This document shows, in pieces, positions 1 to 7,547 of a stretch of DNA of 9,852 nucleotides; position 1 is the stretch's first letter, and each line of letters begins with the position of its first letter. A model generated the notes under the pieces. The model was not told the origin of the DNA. It searched no databases and was given only the letters and a program-made list of their open reading frames with translations. The position numbers were made by a program, and so were the translations under genes. This stretch comes from Marisimplicoccus framensis_A (GTDB lineage: Bacteria > Bacteroidota > Bacteroidia > Flavobacteriales > Flavobacteriaceae): the NCBI GenBank assembly GCA_042088875.1, contig JBELLF010000036.1:1-9852 (forward strand), read 5' to 3'.

Positions 1-1
1 T

Positions 2-1246
2 TCGACTGTTGAAGAAGCAAAAGAAATTGTTGCAAGTATGAGTCATGATTCTGACCATGGAGGCTCCGGTTATGGAGAATCAGATCATGGAGATTCTGAC
101 CATGGATACGAATCGAGTGGTCATGAATATGATCATGAAAAACATGTCTTTAATCAGTTACATAACAAGCCATGGGCAGCAATTTATGTACCCGCATTAT
201 TCTTCATGATGATTTCTCTTGGAGTATTAGCTTTCTATGCTATTCAAAGAGCTTCTCAAGCTGGTTGGTCTATTGTATTATACAGAATAATGGAAGGAAT
301 TACAGGCTACCTATTTCTAGGATGTGTATTCGTTTTAATTATTCTAGGTTTTTCAGCATTGAAATTTAATCATCTTTTTATATGGATGGATCCAGAAGTG
401 GTTGCACATGATGAGATTATCAGAAACAAAATAGGATATCTAAATATTCCTTTCTTTTTTATACGTGCAATTATATATGTAGCAGGTTGGGTTATTTATA
501 GAGAGATTACAAGGAGACTTTCACTTCAGCAAGATGAGAACAATGATATAAGTATTCATAAAAAATTATTTAAGTTTTCTGCTGGATTTCTAGTATTCTT
601 TTTGGTTTCAGAGTCAATGATGTCATGGGACTGGATTATGTCTATTGATCCTCATTGGTTTAGTACCCTTTTTGGCTGGTATGTTTTTGCTGGTATGTTT
701 GTTTCAGGTATAACAACTATCGCACTAATTACGATCTACTTGAAGTCAAAAAATTATTTAGAATTTGTAAATAATAGTCATATTCATGACCTAGCTAAAT
801 TTATGTTTGGAGTAAGTATTTTTTGGGCATATCTTTGGTTCTCTCAATTTATGCTTATTTGGTACTCAAATATTCCTGAGGAGGTAACATATTTTATAAC
901 AAGAATTGAAGACTATAATTTCTTGTTTTTTGGAATGGTAGTGTTAAACCTTATATTCCCATTAATTGTTCTTATGAATAGTGATTTTAAGAAGACTAAC
1001 TTTATTGTAATTTTAACAGGTATTGTAATTATAATAGGTCATTATATAGATGTTTATAACATGATTATGCCGTCAGCTGTTGGAGATATGTGGTCATTTG
1101 GGCCTGCAGAAATTGGTGGATTTATGTTCTTCCTTGGTATATTTTTGTATGTAGTCTTTAGAGCCATTTCAAAAGCACCAATTTTGGCTAAAGGTGATCC
1201 GTTTATAGAAGAAAGTAAAACATTCCAATATTATAATTTAGATTAA
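2..1246 (+). CDS. actF: Alternative complex III subunit ActF, 5'-truncated by the window edge
   Basis: This is an integral-membrane subunit of alternative complex III, the quinol:cytochrome c oxidoreductase that replaces the bc1 complex in many Bacteroidetes. ActF belongs to the NrfD/PsrC-like family with ActC. The frame stays open through base 2, and the twelve codons before the first ATG (base 38) read STVEEAKEIVAS, which resembles the conserved segment after the first helix in flavobacterial ActF. The ATG at 38 is therefore probably internal, and the true start plus first membrane helix lie outside the window. After a His/Asp/Gly/Ser-rich hydrophilic tract (bases 47-145) come many hydrophobic helices. 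The family hallmark around SWDWIMSIDPHWFSTLFGW lies near bases 620-680. The stop codon is one base before the coxB ATG, so the genes are almost certainly co-transcribed. The family call is confident; the ActF rather than ActC assignment rests on length, this N-terminal segment and position before coxB. Confidence 0.9.
   Translation, partial: STVEEAKEIVASMSHDSDHGGSGYGESDHGDSDHGYESSGHEYDHEKHVFNQLHNKPWAAIYVPALFFMMISLGVLAFYAIQRASQAGWSIVLYRIMEGITGYLFLGCVFVLIILGFSALKFNHLFIWMDPEVVAHDEIIRNKIGYLNIPFFFIRAIIYVAGWVIYREITRRLSLQQDENNDISIHKKLFKFSAGFLVFFLVSESMMSWDWIMSIDPHWFSTLFGWYVFAGMFVSGITTIALITIYLKSKNYLEFVNNSHIHDLAKFMFGVSIFWAYLWFSQFMLIWYSNIPEEVTYFITRIEDYNFLFFGMVVLNLIFPLIVLMNSDFKKTNFIVILTGIVIIIGHYIDVYNMIMPSAVGDMWSFGPAEIGGFMFFLGIFLYVVFRAISKAPILAKGDPFIEESKTFQYYNLD
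47..136 (+). repeat. 15-bp in-frame tandem repeat in actF
   Basis: Successive 15-bp units encode the pentapeptides DSDHG, GSGYG, ESDHG, DSDHG, YESSG and HEYDH. The units at 47-61 and 92-106 are identical (GATTCTGACCATGGA). The unit at 77-91 is a close variant directly next to the second copy, and the outer units are degenerate. The repeat keeps the reading frame and produces a His/Asp-rich hydrophilic loop between the predicted first and second membrane helices of ActF. Confidence 0.75.
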
Positions 1247-1247
1247 A

Positions 1248-2315
1248 ATGACAATATTACTAGTTCTAACATCATTAATTTTAATTTCAATTGCAGTTTG
1301 GCAACTGACCAAAATTTTAGAGCTGTCTAAACCTGCTGATTATGATGATAGTGAGATTGCATCTGATAAGGATAACGATATGCAGGGAAAATTAATGTTC
1401 CTGTTCTTAATATTTATATATGCATTAACTATTTTTTCCTTTTATCAATATGGTGACGTGATACTTCCTGAGTCTGCTTCTGTTCATGGAGAAAATTATG
1501 ATAACTTACTATGGTTTTCATTTGCTGTTATTTTTTTTGTTCAAACTATTACTCAAGCCCTACTTCATTATTTTGCATTTAAATATAGAGGTAATAAAAA
1601 AAGAAAAGCTTTATTTTTTGCAGATAGTACATTTTTAGAAGGTGTTTGGACTATTATTCCAACAATAGCCCTTGCAGGTCTAATATTATATGGATTATTT
1701 ACTTGGGTAGATATCATGACAATTGAGGAAAATGATGATGCTCTTGTTGTAGAATTATATGCTCAACAATTTAATTGGAAAGCAAGGTATGCAGGAGAAG
1801 ATGGTGTATTGGGTGATGCCAACGTTCGTTTCCTTCAAGATTTTGATGGAAAAAATTTAGTTGGTATTGATCCAACTGACAGAAATGGTGATGATGACAT
1901 TGTAGTTCAAGAATTACATCTTCCTGTAAATCGTGAAGTTGTATTTAGAATAAGATCTCAAGATGTACTTCACTCAGCATTTATGCCTCATTTTAGAGCA
2001 CAAATGAATGCAGTACCTGGAATGATTAATCAGTTTGCATTTATCCCTAATGTAACAACTGAGGAAATGAGATTAAGGCCTGAAATTGTTGAAAAGGTAA
2101 AAAAAATTAATAAAATTAGATTTGATAAAAGTGAAGATTTAGTCGCTAGTGGTGATTTTCCATTAGATCCATATGAATTTGATTTTTTACTTTTATGTAA
2201 TAAAATTTGTGGAGCTTCTCACTACAATATGCAGATGAAAATAGTTGTTGAGACTGAAGAAGAATTTAACAGGTGGTTAGATGATCAACCTACATTTAAA
2301 GAATTTGTTCAATAG
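1248..2315 (+). CDS. coxB: Cytochrome c oxidase subunit II (CuA subunit)
   Basis: Subunit II accepts electrons at the binuclear CuA centre and passes them to heme a in subunit I. Hydrophobic segments lie at about residues 2-22, 48-68, 88-112 and 130-152, followed by a cupredoxin-like domain outside the membrane. The CuA ligands are visible: H242 in DVLHSAFMPHF, then C317, C321, H325 and M328 in CNKICGASHYNM. The usual CxExC has Lys in place of Glu, but that ligand acts through its backbone carbonyl, so the site should still form. The 355 residues contain no CXXCH, so this is not a caa3-type fusion; electrons must come from a separate cytochrome c domain or directly from alternative complex III. 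The start follows the actF stop by one base, and the stop is 12 bases before coxA. The family assignment is secure. Confidence 0.97.
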   Translation: MTILLVLTSLILISIAVWQLTKILELSKPADYDDSEIASDKDNDMQGKLMFLFLIFIYALTIFSFYQYGDVILPESASVHGENYDNLLWFSFAVIFFVQTITQALLHYFAFKYRGNKKRKALFFADSTFLEGVWTIIPTIALAGLILYGLFTWVDIMTIEENDDALVVELYAQQFNWKARYAGEDGVLGDANVRFLQDFDGKNLVGIDPTDRNGDDDIVVQELHLPVNREVVFRIRSQDVLHSAFMPHFRAQMNAVPGMINQFAFIPNVTTEEMRLRPEIVEKVKKINKIRFDKSEDLVASGDFPLDPYEFDFLLLCNKICGASHYNMQMKIVVETEEEFNRWLDDQPTFKEFVQ

Positions 2316-2327
2316 AAATAAAACGAA

Positions 2328-4193
2328 ATGGCAAACAAAGGTAACAGAAGAGCTAAAATAGTTGGAACAGATATCGAGCTTGATATTACTGAAAAAAAGG
2401 ATATTGTTATTGAATCTCATGATGATGATCATGGTCATGATGACAATCATCACAAGGAAACTTTCATAACTAAATATATCTTTAGTATCGATCATAAAAT
2501 GATATCAAAACAATATCTAATAACCGGATTGATAATGGGTATTGTTGGTATTGCTATGTCACTTTTATTTAGACTTCAGCTTGCTTGGCCAGAAGAATCT
2601 TTTGGAATTTTTGATGTGTTACTTGGTAAATGGGCCACGGATGGTGTAATGGATCCTAATGTTTACCTAGCATTAGTTACTATTCATGGTACAATAATGG
2701 TGTTTTTTGTATTAACTGCTGGATTAAGTGGAACATTTAGCAATTTACTTATTCCTTTACAAATAGGTGCAAGAGATATGGCCTCAGGATTTTTAAATAT
2801 GATTTCTTACTGGTTGTTTTTTATCTCTTCTGCGTTAATGATAGCATCACTATTTGTTGAAGCAGGTCCTGCTGCTGCTGGTTGGACAATATATCCACCT
2901 CTTAGTGCATTACCTCAGGCTCAACCTGGATCTGCTGCTGGTATGACTTTATGGTTAGTATCAATGGCATTTTTTATTGCATCATCTCTACTTGCTGCGT
3001 TAAACTATATTGTTACTGTTTTAAACCTAAGGACAAAGGGAATGACAATGACAAGACTTCCTTTAACTGTTTGGGCATTTTTAGTTACTGCTATAATAGG
3101 TGTTGTATCCTTTCCAGTGCTTTTATCTGCAGCATTATTGTTAATAATGGATAGAAGTTTTGGAACTTCTTTTTTCCTATCTGATATATTTATCCAAGGA
3201 GAGGTATTACATTACCAAGGTGGTTCTCCAGTTTTATTTGAACATCTTTTTTGGTTCCTTGGACACCCAGAAGTTTATATTGTACTTTTACCTGCTCTAG
3301 GAATAGCATCTGAAGTAATTGCAACTAATGCCCGTAAGCCAATCTTTGGATATAGAGCAATGGTTGGATCAATCCTTGCAATAGCATTTTTATCAACAAT
3401 AGTGTGGGGTCATCATATGTTTGTAACTGGAATGAATCCTTTTCTTGGATCGGTATTCACATTTACAACTTTATTAATCGCTATCCCGTCTGCTGTTAAA
3501 GCGTTTAATTACATAACTACTATATGGAAAGGTAACATTCAATTTAATCCTGCCATGTTATTTGCTATTGGACTTGTCTCTACATTCATAACAGGTGGTT
3601 TAACTGGAATAATTCTAGGAGATAGTGCACTTGACATCAACCTACATGACACATATTTTGTTGTAGCACACTTTCATTTAGTAATGGGTATTTCTGCTCT
3701 TTATGGTTTATTTGCGGGTGTTTACCACTGGTATCCAAGGATGTTTGGTAGAATGATGAATAAGACACTTGGATATGTACATTTTTGGATTACTGCAATT
3801 AGTGCCTACGGTGTGTTTTTTCCAATGCATTTTATTGGTATGGCTGGTCTTCCTAGAAGATACTATACAAATACCAACTTCCCATATTTTGATGATGTTG
3901 CAAACATTAATGTCATAATTACATTGTTTGCACTTTTAGCAGGTGCTGCACAAATTATTTTCTTGTATAATTTTATTAGTAGCATGTATTATGGAAAGAA
4001 AGCTGAGCAGAACCCTTGGAAGTCTACTACGTTAGAATGGACAGCTCCAATTAAACATATACATGGAAACTGGCCAGGTAAAATTCCTCATGTTTTTAGA
4101 TGGGCTTACGACTATTCAAAACCAGGTTCCAAAGAGGATTTTGTACCTCAAAATGTTCCATTAAAAAAAGGAGAGCAAGAGCTTCAGCATTAG
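2328..4193 (+). CDS. coxA: Cytochrome c oxidase subunit I (A1-type heme-copper oxidase)
   Basis: This is the catalytic subunit, which reduces oxygen to water and pumps protons across the inner membrane. All metal ligands are present: H120 and H450 for heme a, H448 for heme a3 (in HDTYFVVAHFHLVMG), and H313, H362 and H363 for CuB. The HPEVY motif (313-317) supplies the cross-linked tyrosine and the A1-defining glutamate. The D-channel residues D150 and N157 (ARDMASGFLN) and the K-channel lysine K391 (IPSAVKAF) are kept, and their spacings match the Rhodobacter enzyme. The 621-residue chain has about twelve membrane helices. It starts with an unusually long hydrophilic N-terminus (about 45 residues) carrying a His/Asp tract at residues 31-42. 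Subunit III is not in the window. In flavobacteria it commonly follows cyoE, which would place it beyond the right edge. Confidence 0.98.
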   Translation: MANKGNRRAKIVGTDIELDITEKKDIVIESHDDDHGHDDNHHKETFITKYIFSIDHKMISKQYLITGLIMGIVGIAMSLLFRLQLAWPEESFGIFDVLLGKWATDGVMDPNVYLALVTIHGTIMVFFVLTAGLSGTFSNLLIPLQIGARDMASGFLNMISYWLFFISSALMIASLFVEAGPAAAGWTIYPPLSALPQAQPGSAAGMTLWLVSMAFFIASSLLAALNYIVTVLNLRTKGMTMTRLPLTVWAFLVTAIIGVVSFPVLLSAALLLIMDRSFGTSFFLSDIFIQGEVLHYQGGSPVLFEHLFWFLGHPEVYIVLLPALGIASEVIATNARKPIFGYRAMVGSILAIAFLSTIVWGHHMFVTGMNPFLGSVFTFTTLLIAIPSAVKAFNYITTIWKGNIQFNPAMLFAIGLVSTFITGGLTGIILGDSALDINLHDTYFVVAHFHLVMGISALYGLFAGVYHWYPRMFGRMMNKTLGYVHFWITAISAYGVFFPMHFIGMAGLPRRYYTNTNFPYFDDVANINVIITLFALLAGAAQIIFLYNFISSMYYGKKAEQNPWKSTTLEWTAPIKHIHGNWPGKIPHVFRWAYDYSKPGSKEDFVPQNVPLKKGEQELQH

Positions 4194-4207
4194 TTTTCAT
4201 CATGGTC

Positions 4208-4235
4208 TCAAATAACACAATTAGTGTATATTTGA
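4208..4235. repeat. 28-bp imperfect inverted repeat between coxA and ruvB
   Basis: The left arm TCAAATAACAC (4208-4218) pairs with GTGT-A-TATTTGA (4224-4235) across the loop AATTA. This gives 11 base pairs with one bulged base (A4228); three pairs are G:C. The repeat lies in the 46-bp gap after the coxA stop and ends four bases before the ruvB ATG. No T-run follows, so it is a poor match to a standard intrinsic terminator. The right arm contains most of a TAnnTTTG box, so an operator or an RNA structure near the ruvB start is also possible. Confidence 0.6.
4227..4234 (+). promoter_or_regulatory. Candidate Bacteroidetes -7 box before ruvB
   Basis: TATATTTG matches the Bacteroidetes -7 consensus TAnnTTTG. 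It ends five bases before the ruvB ATG, so transcription from it would begin at or next to the start codon and give a leaderless or nearly leaderless mRNA. No TTTG -33 element is seen at the usual spacing upstream. The match could arise by chance in AT-rich DNA, although the same element with similar flanks recurs before maeB. Confidence 0.35.
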
Positions 4236-4239
4236 TATA

Positions 4240-5238
4240 ATGGATATAAATCAGGAAAAAGATAATGAATTTGATAAGGCTTTAAGACCTCCTAAATTTT
4301 CTGATTTCATTGGTCAAGAGGCAATTATTAAAAATCTTAAAGTTTTTGTAGAAGCGTCTAATCAAAGAAACGACGCACTTGATCACACATTATTTCATGG
4401 ACCGCCTGGTCTTGGAAAAACAACATTAGCTCACATTTTAGCAAATGAACTTAATGTAGGTTTAAAGGTTACATCTGGTCCAGTAATTGACAAGCCAGGA
4501 GATTTAGCTGGATTACTTACTAGTCTTGAAGAGAGAGACATATTGTTTATTGATGAGATTCATAGATTAAGTCCCGTAATTGAAGAGTACTTATATTCTG
4601 CAATGGAGGATTATAAAATTGATATCATGATTGAATCTGGACCAAATGCTAGGACAGTTCAGTTAAATTTAAATCCATTTACACTTGTTGGAGCAACTAC
4701 TAGATCTGGTTTTTTAACTAATCCAATGAGGGAAAGGTTTGCTATTTCAAATAGACTTGAACATTATGATGATAAGCTTTTGTCGAAAATTGTTAAGAGG
4801 AGTTCAAATATATTAGGCTTGTTTACTGACAGTGAGTCTTGTTTTGAAATAGCCAGAAGAAGTCGTGGAACACCAAGAATTTCAAATTCTTTGCTTAGAA
4901 GAGTTAGAGATTTTGCTCAAATTAAAAGTGATGGAAAAATTGATCTTGAGATTACAAAATATGCTTTAAGTTCTTTGAATGTTGATAAAAATGGTCTTGA
5001 TGAAATGGATAATAAAATTCTAGAGACTTTAATAGAAAAATATAACGGAGGCCCAGTTGGTATTTCTACTTTATCAACATCCTTATCTGAAAATGCCGAA
5101 ACCATTGAAGAAGTTTATGAACCCTTCCTAATTCAACAGGGCTTTATAATTAGAACACCTAGAGGAAGACAGGTTACACAAAAGGCATATAATCATCTTG
5201 GAAAAAATAAAAATAATCAGAATAATTTATTTAATTAA
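4240..5238 (+). CDS. ruvB: Holliday junction branch migration ATPase RuvB
   Basis: RuvB is the AAA+ motor that drives branch migration of Holliday junctions together with RuvA during recombinational repair. Visible motifs are Walker A GPPGLGKT (54-61), Walker B FIDEIH (103-108), sensor 1 GATTR (151-155), the arginine-finger region PMRERF (162-167) and sensor 2 RSRGTPR (207-213). The C-terminal winged helix contains GPVGISTLS (271-279) and IQQGFIIRTPRGR (298-310). The length of 332 residues is normal. The start is well constrained: an in-frame TAG lies at 4222-4224 and no other ATG intervenes. There is no Shine-Dalgarno sequence. The gene sits downstream of the oxidase genes but is functionally unrelated, and its partner ruvA is two genes further on. 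Confidence 0.98.
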   Translation: MDINQEKDNEFDKALRPPKFSDFIGQEAIIKNLKVFVEASNQRNDALDHTLFHGPPGLGKTTLAHILANELNVGLKVTSGPVIDKPGDLAGLLTSLEERDILFIDEIHRLSPVIEEYLYSAMEDYKIDIMIESGPNARTVQLNLNPFTLVGATTRSGFLTNPMRERFAISNRLEHYDDKLLSKIVKRSSNILGLFTDSESCFEIARRSRGTPRISNSLLRRVRDFAQIKSDGKIDLEITKYALSSLNVDKNGLDEMDNKILETLIEKYNGGPVGISTLSTSLSENAETIEEVYEPFLIQQGFIIRTPRGRQVTQKAYNHLGKNKNNQNNLFN

Positions 5239-5243
5239 TAATT

Positions 5244-5251
5244 TATATTTG
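5244..5251 (+). promoter_or_regulatory. Candidate Bacteroidetes -7 box before maeB
   Basis: TATATTTG fits TAnnTTTG and is followed by ATTATAATT, nearly the same downstream flank as the ruvB element. It ends 16 bases before the maeB ATG, leaving room for a leader of roughly ten bases. A convincing TTTG -33 box is not visible. The element lies in the loop of a weak AT-only inverted repeat (5233-5260), to which I give little weight. Confidence 0.35.
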
Positions 5252-5267
5252 ATTATAATTCATCCCT

Positions 5268-7547
5268 ATGGCAAAGAGATCAGATAGAAGAGAATCATTA
5301 GTTTATCATGCAAAGCCAAGGCCTGGAAAGATTGAGGTTGTTCCTACAAAAAAATATAATTCACAAAGAGATTTAGCTATTGCATATTCTCCTGGAGTAG
5401 CAATTCCCTGTCAGGAGATTGAACAAGATCCTTCAAGTGTATATAAGTATACTAATAAATCAAATTTAGTTGCTGTTATTACAAACGGAACAGCTGTCTT
5501 AGGTCTAGGTGATATTGGACCTGATGCATCGAAGCCAGTAATGGAGGGGAAGGCTCTTTTGTTTAAAATTTTTGCTGACATTGATGTTTTTGACATCGAG
5601 ATTGATGAGAAAGATCCAGATAAATTTATAAGCGTTGTTAAGTCTATTTCTACAACTTTTGGTGGAATTAACCTTGAAGACATTAAAGCACCTGAAGCTT
5701 TTAAAATTGAAAGAGAACTAATAAATGATTTAGATATTCCTGTTATGCATGATGACCAACATGGAACAGCAATTATATCAGCTGCAGCTCTATTAAATGC
5801 TCTTGAATTAGTTAATAAAAATATTAAAGATGTAAAAATAGTTGTATCTGGAGCAGGTGCAGCTGCAATTGCCTGTACTAAGTTGTACATATCTTTTGGA
5901 GCAAAACTTGAAAATATTGTAATGACTGATAGTAAAGGTGTAATAAATCAATCAAGAACGGGTCTATCTGATGAGAAAAAGTTTTTTATTACAAAAAGAA
6001 AAATTAATACTCTTGGAGAAGCAATAGAAAATTCGGATGTTTTTATTGGTCTATCTATGGCTAATATTCTATCAGAAGACATGCTTGCTTCAATGTCAAA
6101 AGATCCCATTGTTTTTGCAATGGCAAACCCTGATCCTGAAATTGATTACAATACTGCTATATCTGTTAGAGATGATATAATATTTGCTACTGGTAGATCT
6201 GATCTTCCAAATCAAGTAAATAATGTACTTGGCTTTCCATTTATATTTAGAGGGGCTCTTGATGTTAGGGCTACCAAAATTAATGAGGAAATGAAAAAAG
6301 CTGCTGTTATTGCTTTAGCTGAACTTGCAAAAAAACCGGTCCCAGAGCAAGTAAATATTGCTTATGAAGAAACAAAACTTCTTTTTGGAAAAGACTATAT
6401 TATACCAAAACCATTTGACCCAAGACTAATAAGTGAAATTCCTCCAGCTGTTGCAAGAGCAGCTATGGAGTCTGGTGTTGCTCAGGAACCAATAGTTGAT
6501 TGGGATAAATACAAAGAAGTTTTAGAGGAGCGGTTAAATAATAATCAAAAATTAATTAGGATTATTCACAGACGTGCTAGAAAAGCTAAAAATAAAAAAC
6601 TTGTGTTTGCTGAGGCTGATCATATGGATGTTTTAAAAGCTGCACAAATTTGTTTAGAGGAAGGGATTGCTGAACCAATTCTGTTAGGTGGAAAAAAAAT
6701 TATTGAAGAACTAAAGGAATTTTTGGAGTTCTCAGAAGATGTTGAAATAATTGATCCAAATGATAAAATTAATAAAGACAGAATTGAAGAATATTCAAAA
6801 ATATTATTTAAGAAACTTAAAAGAAAAGGTAAAACATTAGATGATGTAAAAAGACTTTTAAGGGGAAGAGATTATTTTGGAGCAATGATGGTAGAAAATG
6901 AAGACGCTGATTGTATGCTTTCAGGATATTCTAAAAGTTATCCTTCTGTTTTTGTTCCTCTCATTAGATCTATCGGTAAAGCTAAAAATGTTCAAAAAGT
7001 TGCAGCTACAAACTTAATGATTACAAGAAAAGGTCCTTTGTTTTGCTCTGATACCTCATTGAATATTAATCCAAATCACAAAGAGATTGCAAGAATTACC
7101 GTTGATACAGCAAAAGTTGTAAAGAGACTTGGAATTGAACCTGTAATTGCAATTTTATCCTACTCAAACTTTGGTTCATCAAACTTTAATGAAGCTAAAA
7201 AAGTTTCAAAAGCCGTTAAAATTCTTCATAAAGATTTTCCTGAGTTGATTGTTGATGGTCCTATTCAATCAGATTTTGCCTTAAATAGAGATATGCTAAA
7301 AAATAGATTTCCATTTTCAATTCTCAATGGAAGAAAGGTTAATACTTTAATATTTCCAAACCTAGATTCTGCGAATATTACATACAAAATAATTAAAGAA
7401 TTGGACAGTGCGATTTCAGTCGGACCTATTCTTATTGGTTTAAATCAACCAATTCATATTTTACAACTAGGTGCATCAGTTGATGAGATTGTAAATATGG
7501 CTGCAATATCAGTTATTGATGCAAATGAAAGAAAAATTAAAAATTAA
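5268..7547 (+). CDS. maeB: NADP-dependent malic enzyme with C-terminal phosphotransacetylase-like domain
   Basis: This enzyme oxidatively decarboxylates malate to pyruvate and CO2, generating NADPH in the cytoplasm. The N-terminal malic domain has the catalytic tyrosine in AYSPGVA (Y40), the catalytic lysine in VMEGKA (K95), and metal-binding acidic residues around NLEDIK (E137, D138) and MHDDQHGTA (D162, D163). The Rossmann fold carries GAGAAA (195-200), and MANPDPE lies at 285-291. From about residue 430 to the end is a phosphate acetyltransferase-like domain. In the Enterobacteria MaeB family this tail is not a functional Pta but mediates regulation by acetyl-CoA and oligomerisation; the same role here is inferred. 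The 759 residues equal the length of E. coli MaeB. The stop overlaps the ruvA ATG by one base (TAATG), indicating translational coupling. Confidence 0.95.
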   Translation: MAKRSDRRESLVYHAKPRPGKIEVVPTKKYNSQRDLAIAYSPGVAIPCQEIEQDPSSVYKYTNKSNLVAVITNGTAVLGLGDIGPDASKPVMEGKALLFKIFADIDVFDIEIDEKDPDKFISVVKSISTTFGGINLEDIKAPEAFKIERELINDLDIPVMHDDQHGTAIISAAALLNALELVNKNIKDVKIVVSGAGAAAIACTKLYISFGAKLENIVMTDSKGVINQSRTGLSDEKKFFITKRKINTLGEAIENSDVFIGLSMANILSEDMLASMSKDPIVFAMANPDPEIDYNTAISVRDDIIFATGRSDLPNQVNNVLGFPFIFRGALDVRATKINEEMKKAAVIALAELAKKPVPEQVNIAYEETKLLFGKDYIIPKPFDPRLISEIPPAVARAAMESGVAQEPIVDWDKYKEVLEERLNNNQKLIRIIHRRARKAKNKKLVFAEADHMDVLKAAQICLEEGIAEPILLGGKKIIEELKEFLEFSEDVEIIDPNDKINKDRIEEYSKILFKKLKRKGKTLDDVKRLLRGRDYFGAMMVENEDADCMLSGYSKSYPSVFVPLIRSIGKAKNVQKVAATNLMITRKGPLFCSDTSLNINPNHKEIARITVDTAKVVKRLGIEPVIAILSYSNFGSSNFNEAKKVSKAVKILHKDFPELIVDGPIQSDFALNRDMLKNRFPFSILNGRKVNTLIFPNLDSANITYKIIKELDSAISVGPILIGLNQPIHILQLGASVDEIVNMAAISVIDANERKIKN

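Noticed and set aside
38..40. ATG at 38 as the true start of ActF
   Set aside because: The frame is open to the left edge and the preceding codons resemble conserved ActF sequence; starting here would also remove the expected first membrane helix.
5233..5260. Inverted repeat around the ruvB stop and maeB leader
   Set aside because: All nine pairs are A:T, with a bulge and a nine-base loop, and it overlaps the ruvB stop codon; likely a composition effect.
5411..5890. 159-codon antisense open frame inside maeB
   Set aside because: It lies opposite well-conserved malic enzyme motifs, has low-complexity Ser/Ile-rich composition and resembles no family I know. It is a shadow of the sense gene.
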